The notes beneath the pieces are model-generated. The model did not search any database. It saw only the letters and a program-made list of their open reading frames with translations, and was not told the origin of the DNA. 64,000 nucleotides of DNA, from positions 1-64,000 of the forward strand of contig BTPP01000010.1 of NCBI GenBank assembly GCA_037102815.1, read 5' to 3'. Shown one piece after another: positions 47,478 through 60,018 of this stretch. The stretch's first letter is position 1. Each line of letters starts with the position of its first letter. The DNA is from Neurospora intermedia. Lineage: Eukaryota; Ascomycota; Sordariomycetes; Sordariales; Sordariaceae. Made by a program: the position numbers and the translations under genes.

Positions 47478-50281
47478 TTACCCATTCCCCTCCAATCCAT
47501 ACATGGCACAGACAACATCCCAATCCCAAACCGCACTAGGCTCTACATCCTTAAGGTCCCGAATCCAATCCACATACAACTCCACTGTCTTCTTGGCCTC
47601 CAGCTCGAACCTCTCTCCTCCACACAGCGTATCCTTGATCTTGGTCAGAATCGGCACCTTGTCGCTCAGAACCAAATGCAGAAGAACCAAGATCCCAAAG
47701 AAATTCTGCGTGAAGAAGAAGGGGCAGGGCACGAACCGCTTTTGCAGAGACGAGGGGGACATGGCAATGGGCCACTTGAGCGAGGCCTTGAGACACTCGG
47801 CGGCGCCAATGGCGTCTTCTTGCATCATGGCGTCCGGGTGGTGCAGGGCTTTGTAGAGGAAAGGGCGGTGGATAAGGTACTTGGCGTAGTAGTAGCGGGA
47901 GCGGAGCAGGGCTACCTGCACGTCGTGGGCATACGGATAGCGGATAGGAGGGGCGTCGAGGTCGGCCGTGAACATTTGTGGTTGAGGCACTGGTTGATGT
48001 TGGGGACCAAGGCCGGAGTTGAGAATCGGCTGTTGGTGGGACATCGGGGGGGAGCGAAGGCCGGAAGCTGTGACATTGGCTAAGGCTTGTGGCATGACGC
48101 CGCTTCCGGTCATGGAGACCCTGCTAACGCCCGGGCTGACGGAACTCATGAACGTGGTGCCTGTTTGGGGGGTTGGAAGCATGGGAGAGACAGCCGGGGT
48201 GCTGTTCGTGGTCGTAGTCGCTGTTGCTGTCGTGACGGGGCTGTAGATGCTTGGGCCATTGTAGGCGGTTGCGCTCGACGGAAAGGCCCCGGGTGTGTCT
48301 TCTTGCCATTGTAGATTAGAGGGAAGGTAGCTACGCCAGCGCTCGAGGTCCGTTGCCATAAGGCGGATCCTATTTGGGGTGCTGCTAGTGCTGGGAGCAG
48401 TGGTGTTGTATGGTGCTGCAGAGGATGCGCATTAGCGAGTGTTGGGCAAAAGTATCGAGTGGCCAAGGAGAAGAAAGGTGCTTACATCGACTGAGCGTCC
48501 CGTGAAATTCCACAAGCAGCCTCCTAAGAGCTATCTGAGACGCAAAGTGCTCTTGGTATTGTGTTTCTTGGTTGCTGACATAATCGTAATCTGTGAAGCT
48601 GGTGCTGAAGTCGGGGAGGCTGACTACGTTTTCCATCTTCTCGAGGCCTGTAAGTGGGAAACCTAGCTCAAGGTTGAGACAACTGGCAAAAACCGATTAG
48701 CTTGAGTTGACATTATCAGAGCATATCTGGTACACACGTTTCCATGACGGCACAATGCCAAAATGCTCTTCTAAGCAAGTCTGCTTGTGGAGAGGAGAGC
48801 ACCCCTGGGTTACTGCCATGCTTTAGTTTGCATACTGGACAAATGAGGAGGGATATTGTTGACTTACATCATGATCAAGGATTGGCAGGCCAAAGATGCT
48901 TCTCTAATCATTTTCCAAAAACCCTGCGGTTGTTAGTACATCATCACCAAAGCGACAGGTAATATCTGCACGAAACAAGGTAGCAGGTATATAGGGGTAA
49001 CATACCATGGGATATGAGCAGGTTGCGCAATAGGTACTGTGTGTATTCTTGTGATTAGAAAGAGGGACCACAGGTTCTCAGAACAACGTGCTTACCTAGC
49101 TAACGTGTATGCCTGTACCATCTCGAGGCTCGTCTCGGCAACGCTAAAGCCCAAACGTTTCCTCGCTTCGTTGAACAGCGTGATGCCAGGTGGGTGACTT
49201 TTGGAACCTCCCCTCATACCGCTCGGCCTCCCTCCGTGAGCATTGATGGGTGCGCCCCTATAGTTACCTAGAGCAACCTCGCCTAGAGCAAAGACGAGAA
49301 AGGCAATGGTGGACTGTAGTCTGTGATCGATTCCGTTCTTGAACAAAGTTGGAAGTGTTTGAGTTAAAAAGGTATGGCGGTCCAAGATAGGATGCAGGAG
49401 GCTAATGGTGTCAAAGTAAGCCTTGCTCAACGTTTGCATAATGTCCCAATCCAATCCAAAGGCTGATATTGGAGCCGAGACAGGCCCATGATTGTAGTTT
49501 TCGCCAGTTTGCACGCTTATGGGTATAGTGTGGTCCATTGGGAGATGAGCACCAAGTGCCATGGCCGGACCGTCAGTCGCAACCGACTTGAGGTTACGGG
49601 TAGGGCATTTGGGCTGAATGGTCGCCAGGTGGCCTTGTATTGCCGGCCACGCCAGCATCTGATGCACAGCAGACACATATTGATAGTGATCCTCGGTGAG
49701 CGAAGCAATATTGGGGAGCGCATGAGGCCCCCCATTAGGCAGTCCTTCTGGCGAGTGGTGGTGTGCTACGGTAGGATGTACTCCATGGATGTCAACGGTA
49801 TGCCCAGTGGAAGTGGTGAGAGGGGGAGGAGGGGCGAGGTGAGTTGCCGTCGTCGTGGAGTTTGTGTTGGGATGACATGTGGCCACTAAATGGTCCATGC
49901 GCCAACTCAAGTGGTCAATCTTGTTCTCGAGGACATTGAGAACATCTAGGACCTTGAGCCTATCCAGGATTTCTACCAGCGTCTTGTCCTTCCTAGAGTC
50001 CGTATTAGATGGAGTCATCTCAGGAGGCGTAAGGCGTAGACTTACTTTGTAGGCTGTGGTTCCCTGTAGTGACACTCGACATTGAATTTCTGGCAAGTGC
50101 CGCACTTTGGTCTTTGCTCGTCACATTTCTGCTTGCGAGCCCTGCAGGTATCGCAGGCCTGAGCGGCGATGGCACCGCGCTCTTTCCTCAGACTTGTGCC
50201 TGGCAAAGAGGGTGGGAGAACTGTGCCATTTGAGGAGACTGGCGAGCTTGTCTGAACGGGGTAAGCCGCAAAGTCGCTCAT
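47478..50281 (-). CDS. Zn2Cys6 fungal transcription factor
   Basis: Predicted nuclear regulator of 809 residues in seven exons: 50281-50046, 49992-49096, 49036-49006, 48923-48868, 48812-48738, 48682-48486 and 48415-47478. All junctions are GT-AG and keep one frame. Exon 3 is only 31 bases. The zinc cluster spans residues 43-70 (CDTCRARKQKC ... CGTCQKFNVEC), spaced CX2CX6CX6CX2CX6C. A leucine-rich coiled coil follows (LVEILDRLKVLDVLNVLENK). The regulatory domain is spread over the small exons: FWKMIREASLACQSL, LLRRAFWHCAVMETCLNLEL, then LALRRLL-like and WRSYLPSNLQW segments. The start at MSDF is preferred; a second ATG 27 bases upstream at 50308 is possible. The targets are unknown. It converges on the phosphate-type transporter, but a regulatory link is not shown. 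Confidence 0.9.
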
Positions 50282-53200
50282 TTTAGGGACTACCTGTAAT
50301 CGCTGCACCCGAGCAAGGAACCGGGTGGTCGTGCCCGTCCTGTCCCGATTCCGAGTCGTGCCGACGTTTCTGATCAGGTGACGGTTGAACTACTGGTTCT
50401 ACTTAGTTTGCAAGACACCAGAAGCGAGCAAAAGGGGGTGGTTAGGAAGACCGCCAGGAACCCCAGGAAGACACACAGCCCTAAAGTCTCTCTGAGTGGT
50501 ATTCTCTCGGCTATAGCCCTTTGCCGTGGCCCTTGACAGCCTATAGGGTGGGTGGGTGGACTTTGAAGGGGGTACGAGGCTGTCTAGATCTGTTGGTAAG
50601 AACACAGTTGCGGAATCGGCCCGGGTTTTCCTGTTTGGGAGCTATAGCTAGACGGAACAAAAGATTTGTGAGTAAATCGGCGATGAAGTGCAGCGAAGAT
50701 GGTGCGTGAAGACGGAGCTGTAAGGTAGTAAAGTGTAGTTAAAGTGCTAATGTACCTAAACCTGACATTGCTGTGGTGCACAAACTGGGTCACGACTGGA
50801 ACGATTGGATACAAGGGAACAGCTTGAGAAATCAAGACCAGTAATAGCGGCAGCAAGATGTCAACTTGAAGGCCACAAGACCACTTTGTGGGGAGTTCAT
50901 TGGAAAAGGCAGAAGTGCTACTGGTTCCATGGCTGTGACGAGACCCTGTGTCGTTGGGCATGATGGAAACAGATGGGGAGGGGGAGGGGCACTGGCCAGG
51001 AACACGGATTGTGGAAATGGGTTGCAATGAAAGGAACCCGGGGGGAAGGGGCGAAGGGACAAAGCTGAAGCCACTACAGCTGAGTGGTTGCGGGCCCGGA
51101 CCGTTCCAAGTGCAAGTAGTAGAATCGAGGGAAGCGCCAGATTGTCGGTCGACTCTGGCAGGGAAGGGATAACTTGAAGTGACTGCACCCAGTGAGTTGA
51201 ACTGTCGCAGCTTGCCAATATCGTCCACGAGAACTTGTAGTGTAAACTGAAGATTATGGTGGCAGTCGACGTCATTGTACAGAGGAAAAGGGTCCGTACC
51301 TACTAATTGGCGGAAGCACAGATCATTTCCGCCAACCAGCCCTCGGTCATCCCAGTTCTCCTTCCTGAAAGAGCGCTCCAGTTGCATCATGCCTTGGCAG
51401 CAATCAAATGACCCCCAAATGTCCTCCCTCCTTGCCTCCCGTCGCTATCACTCTGTGATTTGTGCTTCATCCACGCATTACTAGCAGTTCCCGACGCGGG
51501 GCTGCGTCCCTCGCGAATGGATGCTCACTGTTCAGCCGTATTAATCGCCATTCACTTCTTTATGATCTTTATGCTAGGGTCGCGGGTTTTGCCAGATTTG
51601 GCCTGTCATCTCCAGTATCGCAGGGCTCGATTGAAGAGCCTCAACAATCCAGGCACGCTGACACTTGACTCAAACCGACTAATCGATACTGTCTTGCTCT
51701 TGTAGCGCAGATCGCAAACCCAGAAGGAAAGAGACGGAAATCATCAAGGGAAAGCATGAAGTTTGTTACCTACCTGTAGGTAGGTAGGCATCAGGCTCCA
51801 GATTCTTGAGAAAACCATTTCATAGAAGGAAGGAAGGAATGACGTTAAGGGCTCCAGCCTGCTTACATCAGCAATGTAAAGGCGCTAGCCAAGATAGGCA
51901 AGGTGCAATCAGACAATCACCCCACATTTAGTAGTGTAGAGAAGCCACAAACACCCCTAACCCACATGTGAATCTCCTTGGCTGCACCCCCTTGCTTGAA
52001 CCACATCCTCCTCCAAGAAAGTCGGGAGTGCCTGCCGAAGTCCATTCTTCTACCTAAGTACGTTATACAATAAAGCTTCTATCGTCACTACGCTGGTATA
52101 CACTATCAACGGGAGTTATTAAGTGCCCGCCCACTGGCCAAGTTGAGTCCGGATAACCTGGCTGTTGTTCCGGAGCGGGAGTTCAATGCTCATGCGCTTT
52201 CCATGCCAGTTGCCAGCATGAACTAACCCAACACATGGGTCTGCCAAGTAGGCGGAAGTAGAGTCGGGTTGCAATCTCGCAACCCCACAACCAACGGATT
52301 CCATCATCATCCACTGGCTTCCAACCGGCACCTGTCATTCACAATAATTGTGACGCCTTGGTCACTTGAGTGATGAAGCTTTCTTTTTTTCCCCATCACG
52401 GAAATCAAATGCCTGCTTGTTGCTCAGAGACATCATGTTAAATCCTGAGCAATAAACAGATGTGGTTCAACCAAACAAAACATGTATTCATATATATGCA
52501 CACGATCGAGCACTTCCAAACTATCATCTAGAGAAGCGACCATGGTGATATAAAAGATCACCCCGTTGACGTATTGGACACTCCGCCCCTTCAAGACTCT
52601 GTCGGCGCGGAATCCTACGAAATATTCAGTAGTGGAAGTGGGAGTTATCAGTTCAGACCAGTATCCACATAATGTTCTTCGACTTTCACACCTCATGTTT
52701 AAGTATGTTGTAAAGAATTTGAACAATTTCCACTTGGTAACATATATACTAGATTTCTGTAGAGGTATGATCTTAGGTTTGCCCTGTATTACAGTGAGGA
52801 GAACCCGGTTTTTGTACTGTGGTTTTAAGGCATACTACAATGTTACAACTACACTCCTTGTGTTCGGCTAGATGTCGATGAAAATCTACCAGTCGCTAAC
52901 TCACATTACATACTCTGATTTCATACATCTAATAAAAGCACATACACAACATCACGACTTCTCACAGCCTAGCATCAATGAACACGAAACAGTAAAGAGA
53001 TATCAGTAAGAAACCTTAACTTGCGTCATTACCGTGTATTACTGTACAGGATATAGCTGCGGGTCATGTACGGCAATGCAAAGTCTCCTCAACAGCCTCT
53101 ACACAATACAGCGGCTCCAAACACAACCTTATGGCCGAGTAGTAGCCCCGCCTTTGTCAGATGTCTGTCGTCGGTTGGAGTATCTGCTTTGTGCGTTCTA

Positions 53201-55810
53201 TGAACCAGTGGTCGGACATTCATCAATTTCTACCAAGCTGCCGGGCCACTCTTTTCGCAACTTTCATCAAGACCTCCGTCGGATCAACCCTCTTATCAAA
53301 CCCGATTAGGCAGCAGCTTTTGCACTGATTGGTCGATTGTTTCCTTCGGTTGGTTCCATTGCATGGCCCGTGAGTGTTTCCCCTTATCTTATCGATTGCC
53401 TTACCAACCATACCTACCTCTACCGAGCTATCTAACCCAAGACACCTACCTAGGTACGTACTTGTCTTTTTGGCAGAGAGACGAAAGAGGGAAAGAGCAT
53501 AAACGATGAACCTCTCATGTCCTTTACATCTCGTCATCCACGCTTTCGCTTCTTCGTCTTGATAATATGGCACATCCTTCATTACGTGACATTCGATCGT
53601 GGCCGTCCCTTAGTACTCCCGGTTCTTTACCAATATCATTCTCTCCTAATCGGGGCCGGCGATGTTCAGGTTGGTCGACATACCAAAAGCGCGCCTCGGT
53701 CTGATACACACTCTTCGAGTCATTATCAAGTCTAGAAGCTGCGAGCTTTGAAGCATTGAACCAAGCACATAATCGTATCAAGTTCGGAGGATGGTTGACT
53801 TCTGCTGAGTCCCTGTTCATCATCGCTTGCTTGGTCATTCAGTGCGATGAGCTTCCCCTTTCCAGTTAACCGTGTCCGCTATCACTACACCACTTGCTCT
53901 TTGGTCGTTTGCTCAGTGTATTCAGTCAAACACATCTAGTGTCCTGTAATCCCTTTGTCATGGGAAACCATGTGTTCAAACCACCTTCATGGAACATCAA
54001 CATTGTGGAAGTCATGTTTGATCGCCACATCCATCCTATTAATACTCATACAAAATCCCCATGGAATTTCTTTTGATTTGATACTAAACTACACGGAAGT
54101 TTCGCCCGTTCAACACCACCGTTAATTCATAACTGACCGTCTTTGAGTTTCGTCCCCCATGCTCTTCTTGTTGGTCATGCCCTCACCGATTGCTGGGAAT
54201 GGTTCATCACATTTATCTCTCCTGAGCCTACAGACATGACTGAAGAAGATGAGTGCGTGGTCAATTGCGACTAATTTTATAGTCATAGGCGTCTCGGTGG
54301 GAGTGTCTCTGATCGTTCTCAGACTCCAAAACCAGTCAGACAAGCAGAGGACGTTGACCCAATTCCTATATCCTTCATGCAAACCCCCAGTTGTCTTTTT
54401 CGTGCATTCTGTCAGTTTCTGGTTGCTGAGTTCGGCATTATTAAGTCTCCCTCGACAGCATTGAGCCCTGTCCTGTTGGATTCTTGATCTACAGGTCTTG
54501 AACTCGAGCAAGATCAGCAAACTTGGCTATCGAGACACTCGGGGTTTGCTGCATACGTACCTACAATACCCTACTGTTCTACTCAGCGTTCTGTTTATCT
54601 TCATCACGGAACTACCCCGTTCGGTGGTCACTTCTACTTCCGTTCGCTAGCCAAAGGCCGCTTCTCTCAAAACCTGGGACCTTGATGTCTTGCCCTTCAC
54701 CAGTCTTCGGTTCGTACTCATCCCAGTACCAGCGAATGAGACAACCTTGAGAAATTTAACTTTCCAAACCTTGGGTCTCACCAACCTTGGAATCTCCTTC
54801 AGGTGAAGTACATGGCCCACCTAATCCTTCGTAATTATTGCCGAGAGTGCCTCAGAATCTCGCCGAGGGGATTAGAGTATTCCGAGCCGATACCAATACA
54901 GTGATGGAATCTTTAGACCGCAGAATTGGAACCTGTCCCTTCACCTTCACCCGTTACATTAGTGGCTTAAGCGCCCACCATGCACTAATTTCAGGTCATA
55001 GGCACCTCCAGCTGTTCAGTTGCCACTCGAAATTCTTGCACATTGGGAATTGCCGACAGTCTTCTACCCAATACATGCAGGGCGCAGCATGCATCAGGGC
55101 GTGGCGCGACTAGATTTACTGCACGAGAAAGCTTGTTTTAGCCGTATTGTGGAAATTTGGTCATGCATAACGGCATATAAGTTTCTGACCTGAACGCATG
55201 GCAGGGCAGTATGGCTAAGCCAGGCTGGAAAAAAAAAAGTTGAAAAGAGTCACTTTGGGTTCATTCTGAAGCAGATGCAGAGGCGAGTCATTTCTTCATT
55301 ATCAACAACACAAAACCCGCATTACGGACTGCATACAATGAGAAATCAAACATGACCTTGCAAGGTTTCCAAGAAAAAACATGAATGTCATGTACCTCTA
55401 CACAGGTTGAACCCCTGCCGCAGATACTTGAGTCACAGGTTCTTAGGTATCCAGATAATAAGGCATGGTCTTCAAGCAGCCGACTGCAACATTTGTGAGA
55501 AAACAAGGTTTCTGCAGCATTATGTAGCTTCATGCCCACTTCACCGAGTTTCCCGACTTTCAACCATATCCTGCCTTCGTGGCCTTTTCGAATGGTTCTG
55601 TAGCTGGTATAAGAACTCCCTCTCTCCCCCCTCTCTCTCCCGATCTTTTGCCAGTTATATTCTTCCACCATCATCACAACGATCCAGACCTCCTGCCATC
55701 GCTTTCAGTCTCACCACCAAAGATACAGAGTTTCTTCTTGCCTATCTCACGAACATCCGAGAACTTTGCAAAGCATCAAGCCTCTACACGAACAGCTGCA
55801 GCACTACAAA
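50282..55810. other. 5.5-kb gene-poor spacer left of the small-gene cluster
   Basis: No supportable coding region. A 268-codon minus-strand frame (50584-51390) lacks family-like sequence and overlaps other frames. The 52400-53100 part is AT-richer than its surroundings. A small TACCTACCTGTAGGTAGGTAGG palindrome-like word lies near 51768-51788. The last 200 bases before 55811 are CT-rich and contain a TATAAGAA word (55608-55615), probably the A1 promoter. Confidence 0.5.
55608..55615 (+). promoter_or_regulatory. Candidate TATA box of gene A1
   Basis: TATAAGAA, 203 bases before the proposed ATG at 55811 and followed by a long CT-rich leader. It is a weak match but is in a plausible place. Confidence 0.35.
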
Positions 55811-56933
55811 ATGGCACCCAGCTACAACTCGAAGGCGAACCCCAACGGCTACAAGTCGATGGGAAGACGGCCCACAAATTTCAAGAAGAATCTCTTTGTA
55901 TCTCCTGAGGAGCAGGCCGCAGTCGACGAGTTCCACGCTTTTTATGCGAAGTTGAACATGGAGGAAAAGGTATGATCACTGATATGACCAAGAAAAGGTA
56001 CAAAATGTTTGATCTGTTACTTACTCGGATTTCAGAACAACAAGACGTCGCCTTACCAACCAGCCGACCATGACACGCCCAAGGCAAAGATGGAGAACCC
56101 GCTTCCTCCTGGAGCCAAGGGGCTAGCTTCCTCACGTTGGGCTAAGAAAGAGGACAACATCAAGCCGTTGCCTACCCCACAAGCTTTGCCTACCCCACAA
56201 GCAGCGAGTCACCACATGGAAGAAGACAGAAAGCCGCTGCTTCTCAACAACACCAAGGGGCCTGCTCATTCTCACTTTGCCAAGAAGAAAGGGTATAAAT
56301 CAGTCTCGCCCGAGGAGCAAGCCGCAGTGGATGACTTTCATGCCTTCTATGCGACATTGGACTTGGAGGAAAAGGTATGATACGAGTAACGCCCGGAGTG
56401 CAATTTTTTTGTTTTGGAATCATCAAGACTAACATACATCTTAGAACAACAAGAAATCGCCTTACCAACCAGCCGATCATGACACACCCAAGGCAAAGAT
56501 GGAGAACCCGCTTCCTCCCGGAGCTAAGGGGCTAGCCTCCTCACGTTGGGCCAAGAAGGAAGAGGAGGACCCGAAGCCGCAGTCTCCTGAGGCAACCAAG
56601 AACCCGAAGCCGCAGTTTCCTGAGGCAACCAAGGGGCTTGCTAATTCTCGATTTCCCAAGAAGCCTTTCGGTAAGAGGATCGGAAAGGCTACTTACACCA
56701 AGAAGTGGAAGTTCACCCCCGAGGAGGACGCCGCCGTGAAGGCGTTCTTTGCTGAATCATCGGAGGACGAGGAGCAATGTGAATCTGTTTACCGACCAGC
56801 CGATCACGACACACCCAAGGCAAAGATGGAGAACCCGCTTCCTCCCGGAGCTAAGGGGCTAGGCTCGTCACGCTGGGCTACAAAGGAAGATACATTTTTC
56901 ACCCCTTCGACAACATCGGACTCAAGTGCCTGA
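55811..56933 (+). CDS. Cluster gene A1: repeated-module protein of unknown function
   Basis: Three exons, 55811-55969, 56036-56374 and 56445-56933, give 328 residues. Both introns are phase 0, start GTATGA directly after a GAGGAAAAG word and end in TTCAG or TTAG. The protein is three copies of one module: (S/T)PEE(Q/D)AAVx(E/D/A)F, a short acidic helix, then PYQPADHDTPKAKMENPLPP and GAKGLASSRW. Copies 1 and 2 each straddle an intron at the same place and are about nine in ten identical in DNA after it. Copy 3 is uninterrupted and resembles gene A2 (FTPEEDAAVKAFFAES). Copies are linked by KGPAHSHFA and KGLANSRFP words. There is no signal peptide or membrane segment; it is charged, Pro-rich and probably disordered. 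The start at MAPS matches MAPN of A2. I do not recognise a family. Confidence 0.82.
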
Positions 56934-57940
56934 TTACGACGCCTCGAGGCAGTGAGGAAATCAGGAAAGAAATGAGACGGAACGGGAACTTCGGTGGGAA
57001 ATATGCAAGATTCTGCAGATGATCAAGGACGCAGAAGGAGGGCGCAGGACAAGGAGGACATGGGGGAGAAGATGTGTAGCGAGGATTTTGGCAAAAGTGA
57101 GCCTGTGCTTCGGCAGGAAGGAAGTCATGATTAGCTAGTGCAGGGTGAATGAATGGAGTCAATGGTTCTTGCTTGCCATTTTTTTTTTTTTTTTTTTTAG
57201 GCATTGAATTGTGCGCGCACTTTTACATTTGTTGATACAGGCTACTTCGGCTTCTGGTAACATTTCCATCAAAACTTCTGAACCAGTTATATATATCTCT
57301 GTCGCTTTCTTTCAATGATGAATACCCCTACCCTTCATTACCATCTTCGTTGATTGTTTTTCTAGGAAAAAAACCCTCGCTCAATAAAGCCAAGACCTCA
57401 TAAGGCCCGAGGCTGTAGACATGACACTTGAGACATAGATGTATCTATTTCCTAAGAGGCTACAAAATAAGTAACCGAACCAGAGACCACTTGGCGGACC
57501 TGATATAACCTTCCTTCGTTTCTGCATTCAGCCAGAAAATAGTAGTGTGATTCGGATTTACCATTCACCAATCTTTAGGAGGTACTGGTCAAGTGAACCT
57601 GGAATGAACCGGCCCTGCTCCACCTTACCTTACCTCTCAGAATCTCACAGAATTGCTGATGATTTCGGAGTACAAAACCTTTAGCAAACCTTTTGCCTTG
57701 TTGTCACCCTTCACCACCGCGTTACTCTTCATGGAGGAGGGCGGTGGAATATTTCCAGGGCCTCTCCAGAACCCTATTTAAGCGCACCAGATCTCCCGCA
57801 TTCCTGTCTTCTTTGATCACAGAACACAGTCATCCACTCTGCCCATCCTGCAACTTTCAAAGCACCAAAACAGCGACCGACCACACGATCAACCCCCCTT
57901 CACGAGCAGTACAGCTAAACTGATACCGTAACAATTCACG
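56934..57940. other. Spacer between A1 and A2
   Basis: About 1 kb, with a T run near 57178-57199. The TATTTAA word at 57775-57781 and a CT-rich leader precede A2. No further gene is seen. Confidence 0.5.
57775..57781 (+). promoter_or_regulatory. Candidate TATA box of gene A2
   Basis: CCCTATTTAAGCGC lies 160-166 bases before the A2 ATG, with a leader free of ATG codons except near its start. It is a plausible core promoter by position only. Confidence 0.4.
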
Positions 57941-58372
57941 ATGGCCCCCAACGACAACCGCAAGAAGCCTTTCCACAGGAAAAAGGGTAAACGCACTTAC
58001 AACAACAAGTACGGTTGGACTCCCGAGGAGGACGCAGCGGTGGAAGCTTTCTTTGCTGAATCCCCGAAGAAGGAGAGCAATGAGCAAATGGTATAGTCAC
58101 TGTCTAGAAAACACCTAACAACTACGTTCTTCGAAACACAGGCTTACCAACTGGGATCTCAGGACGACAGTGAATCGGCGCCTTACCAAGCCGCTGACCA
58201 CGAGACGCCCAGGGCGAAAATGGAGAACCCGCTCCCTTTCGGAAACAAGGGCTTAGCGGGCTCTCGCTTTGCTGTAGAGGAGGACTTCAAGTTGCTTCCT
58301 CCGGGCGAGAAGGGATTGGCAAACTCACGCTTTGCCACACCTGAGACCGCAGAGAAGGGCTCAAAGGCTTGA
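57941..58372 (+). CDS. Cluster gene A2: single-module relative of A1
   Basis: Two exons, 57941-58090 and 58142-58372, give 126 residues. The intron is 51 bases, phase 0, with a GTATAG donor, a CTAAC branch and an ACACAG acceptor, at the same place in the module as the A1 introns. Exon 1 is basic (NRKKPFHRKKGKRTYNNKYG), then WTPEEDAAVEAFFAES. Exon 2 has APYQAADHETPRAKMENPLP, then NKGLAGSRFAVEED and EKGLANSRFATPET, so the KGLAxSRFA word occurs twice. It looks like a one-module ancestor or reduced copy of A1; the third module of A1 is its closest match. No recognised family. The exons are too short to stand out as long frames. Confidence 0.8.
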
Positions 58373-59158
58373 GATACTCTTGTTTCTCCTACACCTAGTC
58401 CTAGTCACCGAAAGCGGGGCAATAAACTAGAAGGATAGCTATCTTGCAGGAAACACAGACCATGTTGGCGGAGGGAATCTGATCTAGTAGCGTACGGGTA
58501 GTCTTGATTTTCACTTTGATCTAATGCTTCCTGCCAGTTTTTCCAAGTAGTGAGTTGTGTGCCCATTCTTACTTCTGCCCATTTAGAGATTTGTGCTTCC
58601 AAAATGTGCACAAATCGAAGAGTAACGATGATGCCTTTTGATCTTTTTGCGAAGAAATCTCTAGTCGGGCATTCTATCCTTCTGCCAAAACTGGCGACAT
58701 CTGGTTTGAGCCTTCAGTTACAAACTGACCTCTTGATCTATCATCTACGTATATCCCGACTACCGCAACATTGTCTTGCCGTAGATCATTTTGCTCTGTA
58801 TATTATTTTATTCAAGGTTTCTGTCCCCGTGATCACTCGAGCAACCCAGCTACCGCGCCTCATCACCCGACCGGACGGAACCTCCAAGAGTCAAGATGGA
58901 AAAGTCAGGATAACATTGCCAAGCTTTTCAATATTTTCGAACCTGACCGAGAGTGAATGGGCTTTTGTCGAGTGAAGGGCCTCGAGTGTTCTATGCATTA
59001 AGGTTTCCGATGAATACCGGTCCTGTCCGTTTCTTCCAGTTGCCCTTAATAACATCCTCGATTCCTCCTTTCAATTCCTTCCTCTTCAAGTTATATTACA
59101 AAACTTCCATTACACCCAACACCATAAGACGCAAACAACCTACACAACCACATTCAAA
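58373..59158. other. Spacer between A2 and B1
   Basis: A noncoding stretch holding the A2 3' end and the B1 promoter. A 141-codon frame at 58550-58975 shows no module words, so I do not call it. Confidence 0.5.
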
Positions 59159-59859
59159 ATGTCTGGCTTCCCAAAACGTAGCGCCGCTTTCAACCCGCAT
59201 GCTTATCGCAGCCAGGCTGCGTATGATGCTCATAAAAATTCCATCAATTCTCCAAAGCAGGAACCGTCTGACGAGCCAAAGCCGACCGGTCCATTTAACC
59301 GCAACGCCTACCGCAGTCAGGAGGCCTTTGTTGCGCACCAGAACACCTTGCGTGGCGGAATCCATCCTCCCAAGAAGCAATCCTTCGACACGCCGAAGAG
59401 CAACGATTCATTCATCCCGCGCGGTTACCGCAGCCAGGCCGGGCATCGTTCGAACAAGAATACTCCACGCGCCGGCAAGAATCTCCCCAAGCAACAGTTC
59501 CAGAAGAAGCGTCCCACCAAGCCGGCAAAGGACTCCAGAACCCAGAGCGATGCTGAAGGACCGCACTACATGTCCAACGCCGAAGTGCGCGAGTGGTTCC
59601 GCCAGGCCGATATCGACTACGAGAACAAGAAAAAGGTGCGCAACTTTGCGTTAAAGTACACAATACCTACAAGAATACTTCCACTGACACAATGCGATTG
59701 ACACAGGCTGGGTACAACAAGGATTACGTTCCGGCGGGAGGACACACTCCAGATTTCAGCGCCTTTCGGGCCAAATTCCCAGCGTCAAACGTCATCGTTC
59801 CCGGCATGGAGAACTCCCTGCATGCACCACTCAAGAGCACAGAGTCTGCGAAGGTCTAA
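59159..59859 (+). CDS. Cluster gene B1: YRSQ-repeat protein of unknown function
   Basis: Two exons, 59159-59635 and 59707-59859, give 209 residues. The intron is phase 0 after a run of Lys codons (GTGCGC donor, GACACAG acceptor). Exon 1 has three imperfect repeats of ~18 residues: FNPHAYRSQAAYDAHKNS, FNRNAYRSQEAFVAHQNT and FIPRGYRSQAGHRSNKNT, each spaced by Pro/Lys-rich linkers. It ends in MSNAEVREWFRQADIDYENK. Exon 2 reads AGYNKDYVPAGGHTPDFSAF, then PGMENSLHAPLK. The protein is basic and probably disordered, with no signal peptide. The exon-end helix, intron place and MENS word tie it to B3 and, more loosely, to A1 and A2. No recognised family. Confidence 0.8.
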
Positions 59860-60018
59860 AGCCACAAGTGATTGTAAGTACACCAACCCAACCCTCTAGC
59901 CTCCGCAAGAATAAATGTGTTTCGCGGTGCGGACATCGGAATCATGATTCAGCCACATGCATCACTACCTATTGAATGATAACTGATGCAACAAAGACTA
60001 ATCCGATGTTTTGCATAG

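Noticed and set aside
50584-51390. 268-codon minus-strand frame upstream of the Zn2Cys6 gene
   Set aside because: It is rich in Ser, Pro and Leu in no pattern, is overlapped by other frames and has no family resemblance. I treat it as spacer.
58550-58975. 141-codon frame between A2 and B1 as another cluster gene
   Set aside because: It lacks PEE, YRS, MEN and KGL words, has no supported intron and overlaps the likely B1 promoter.
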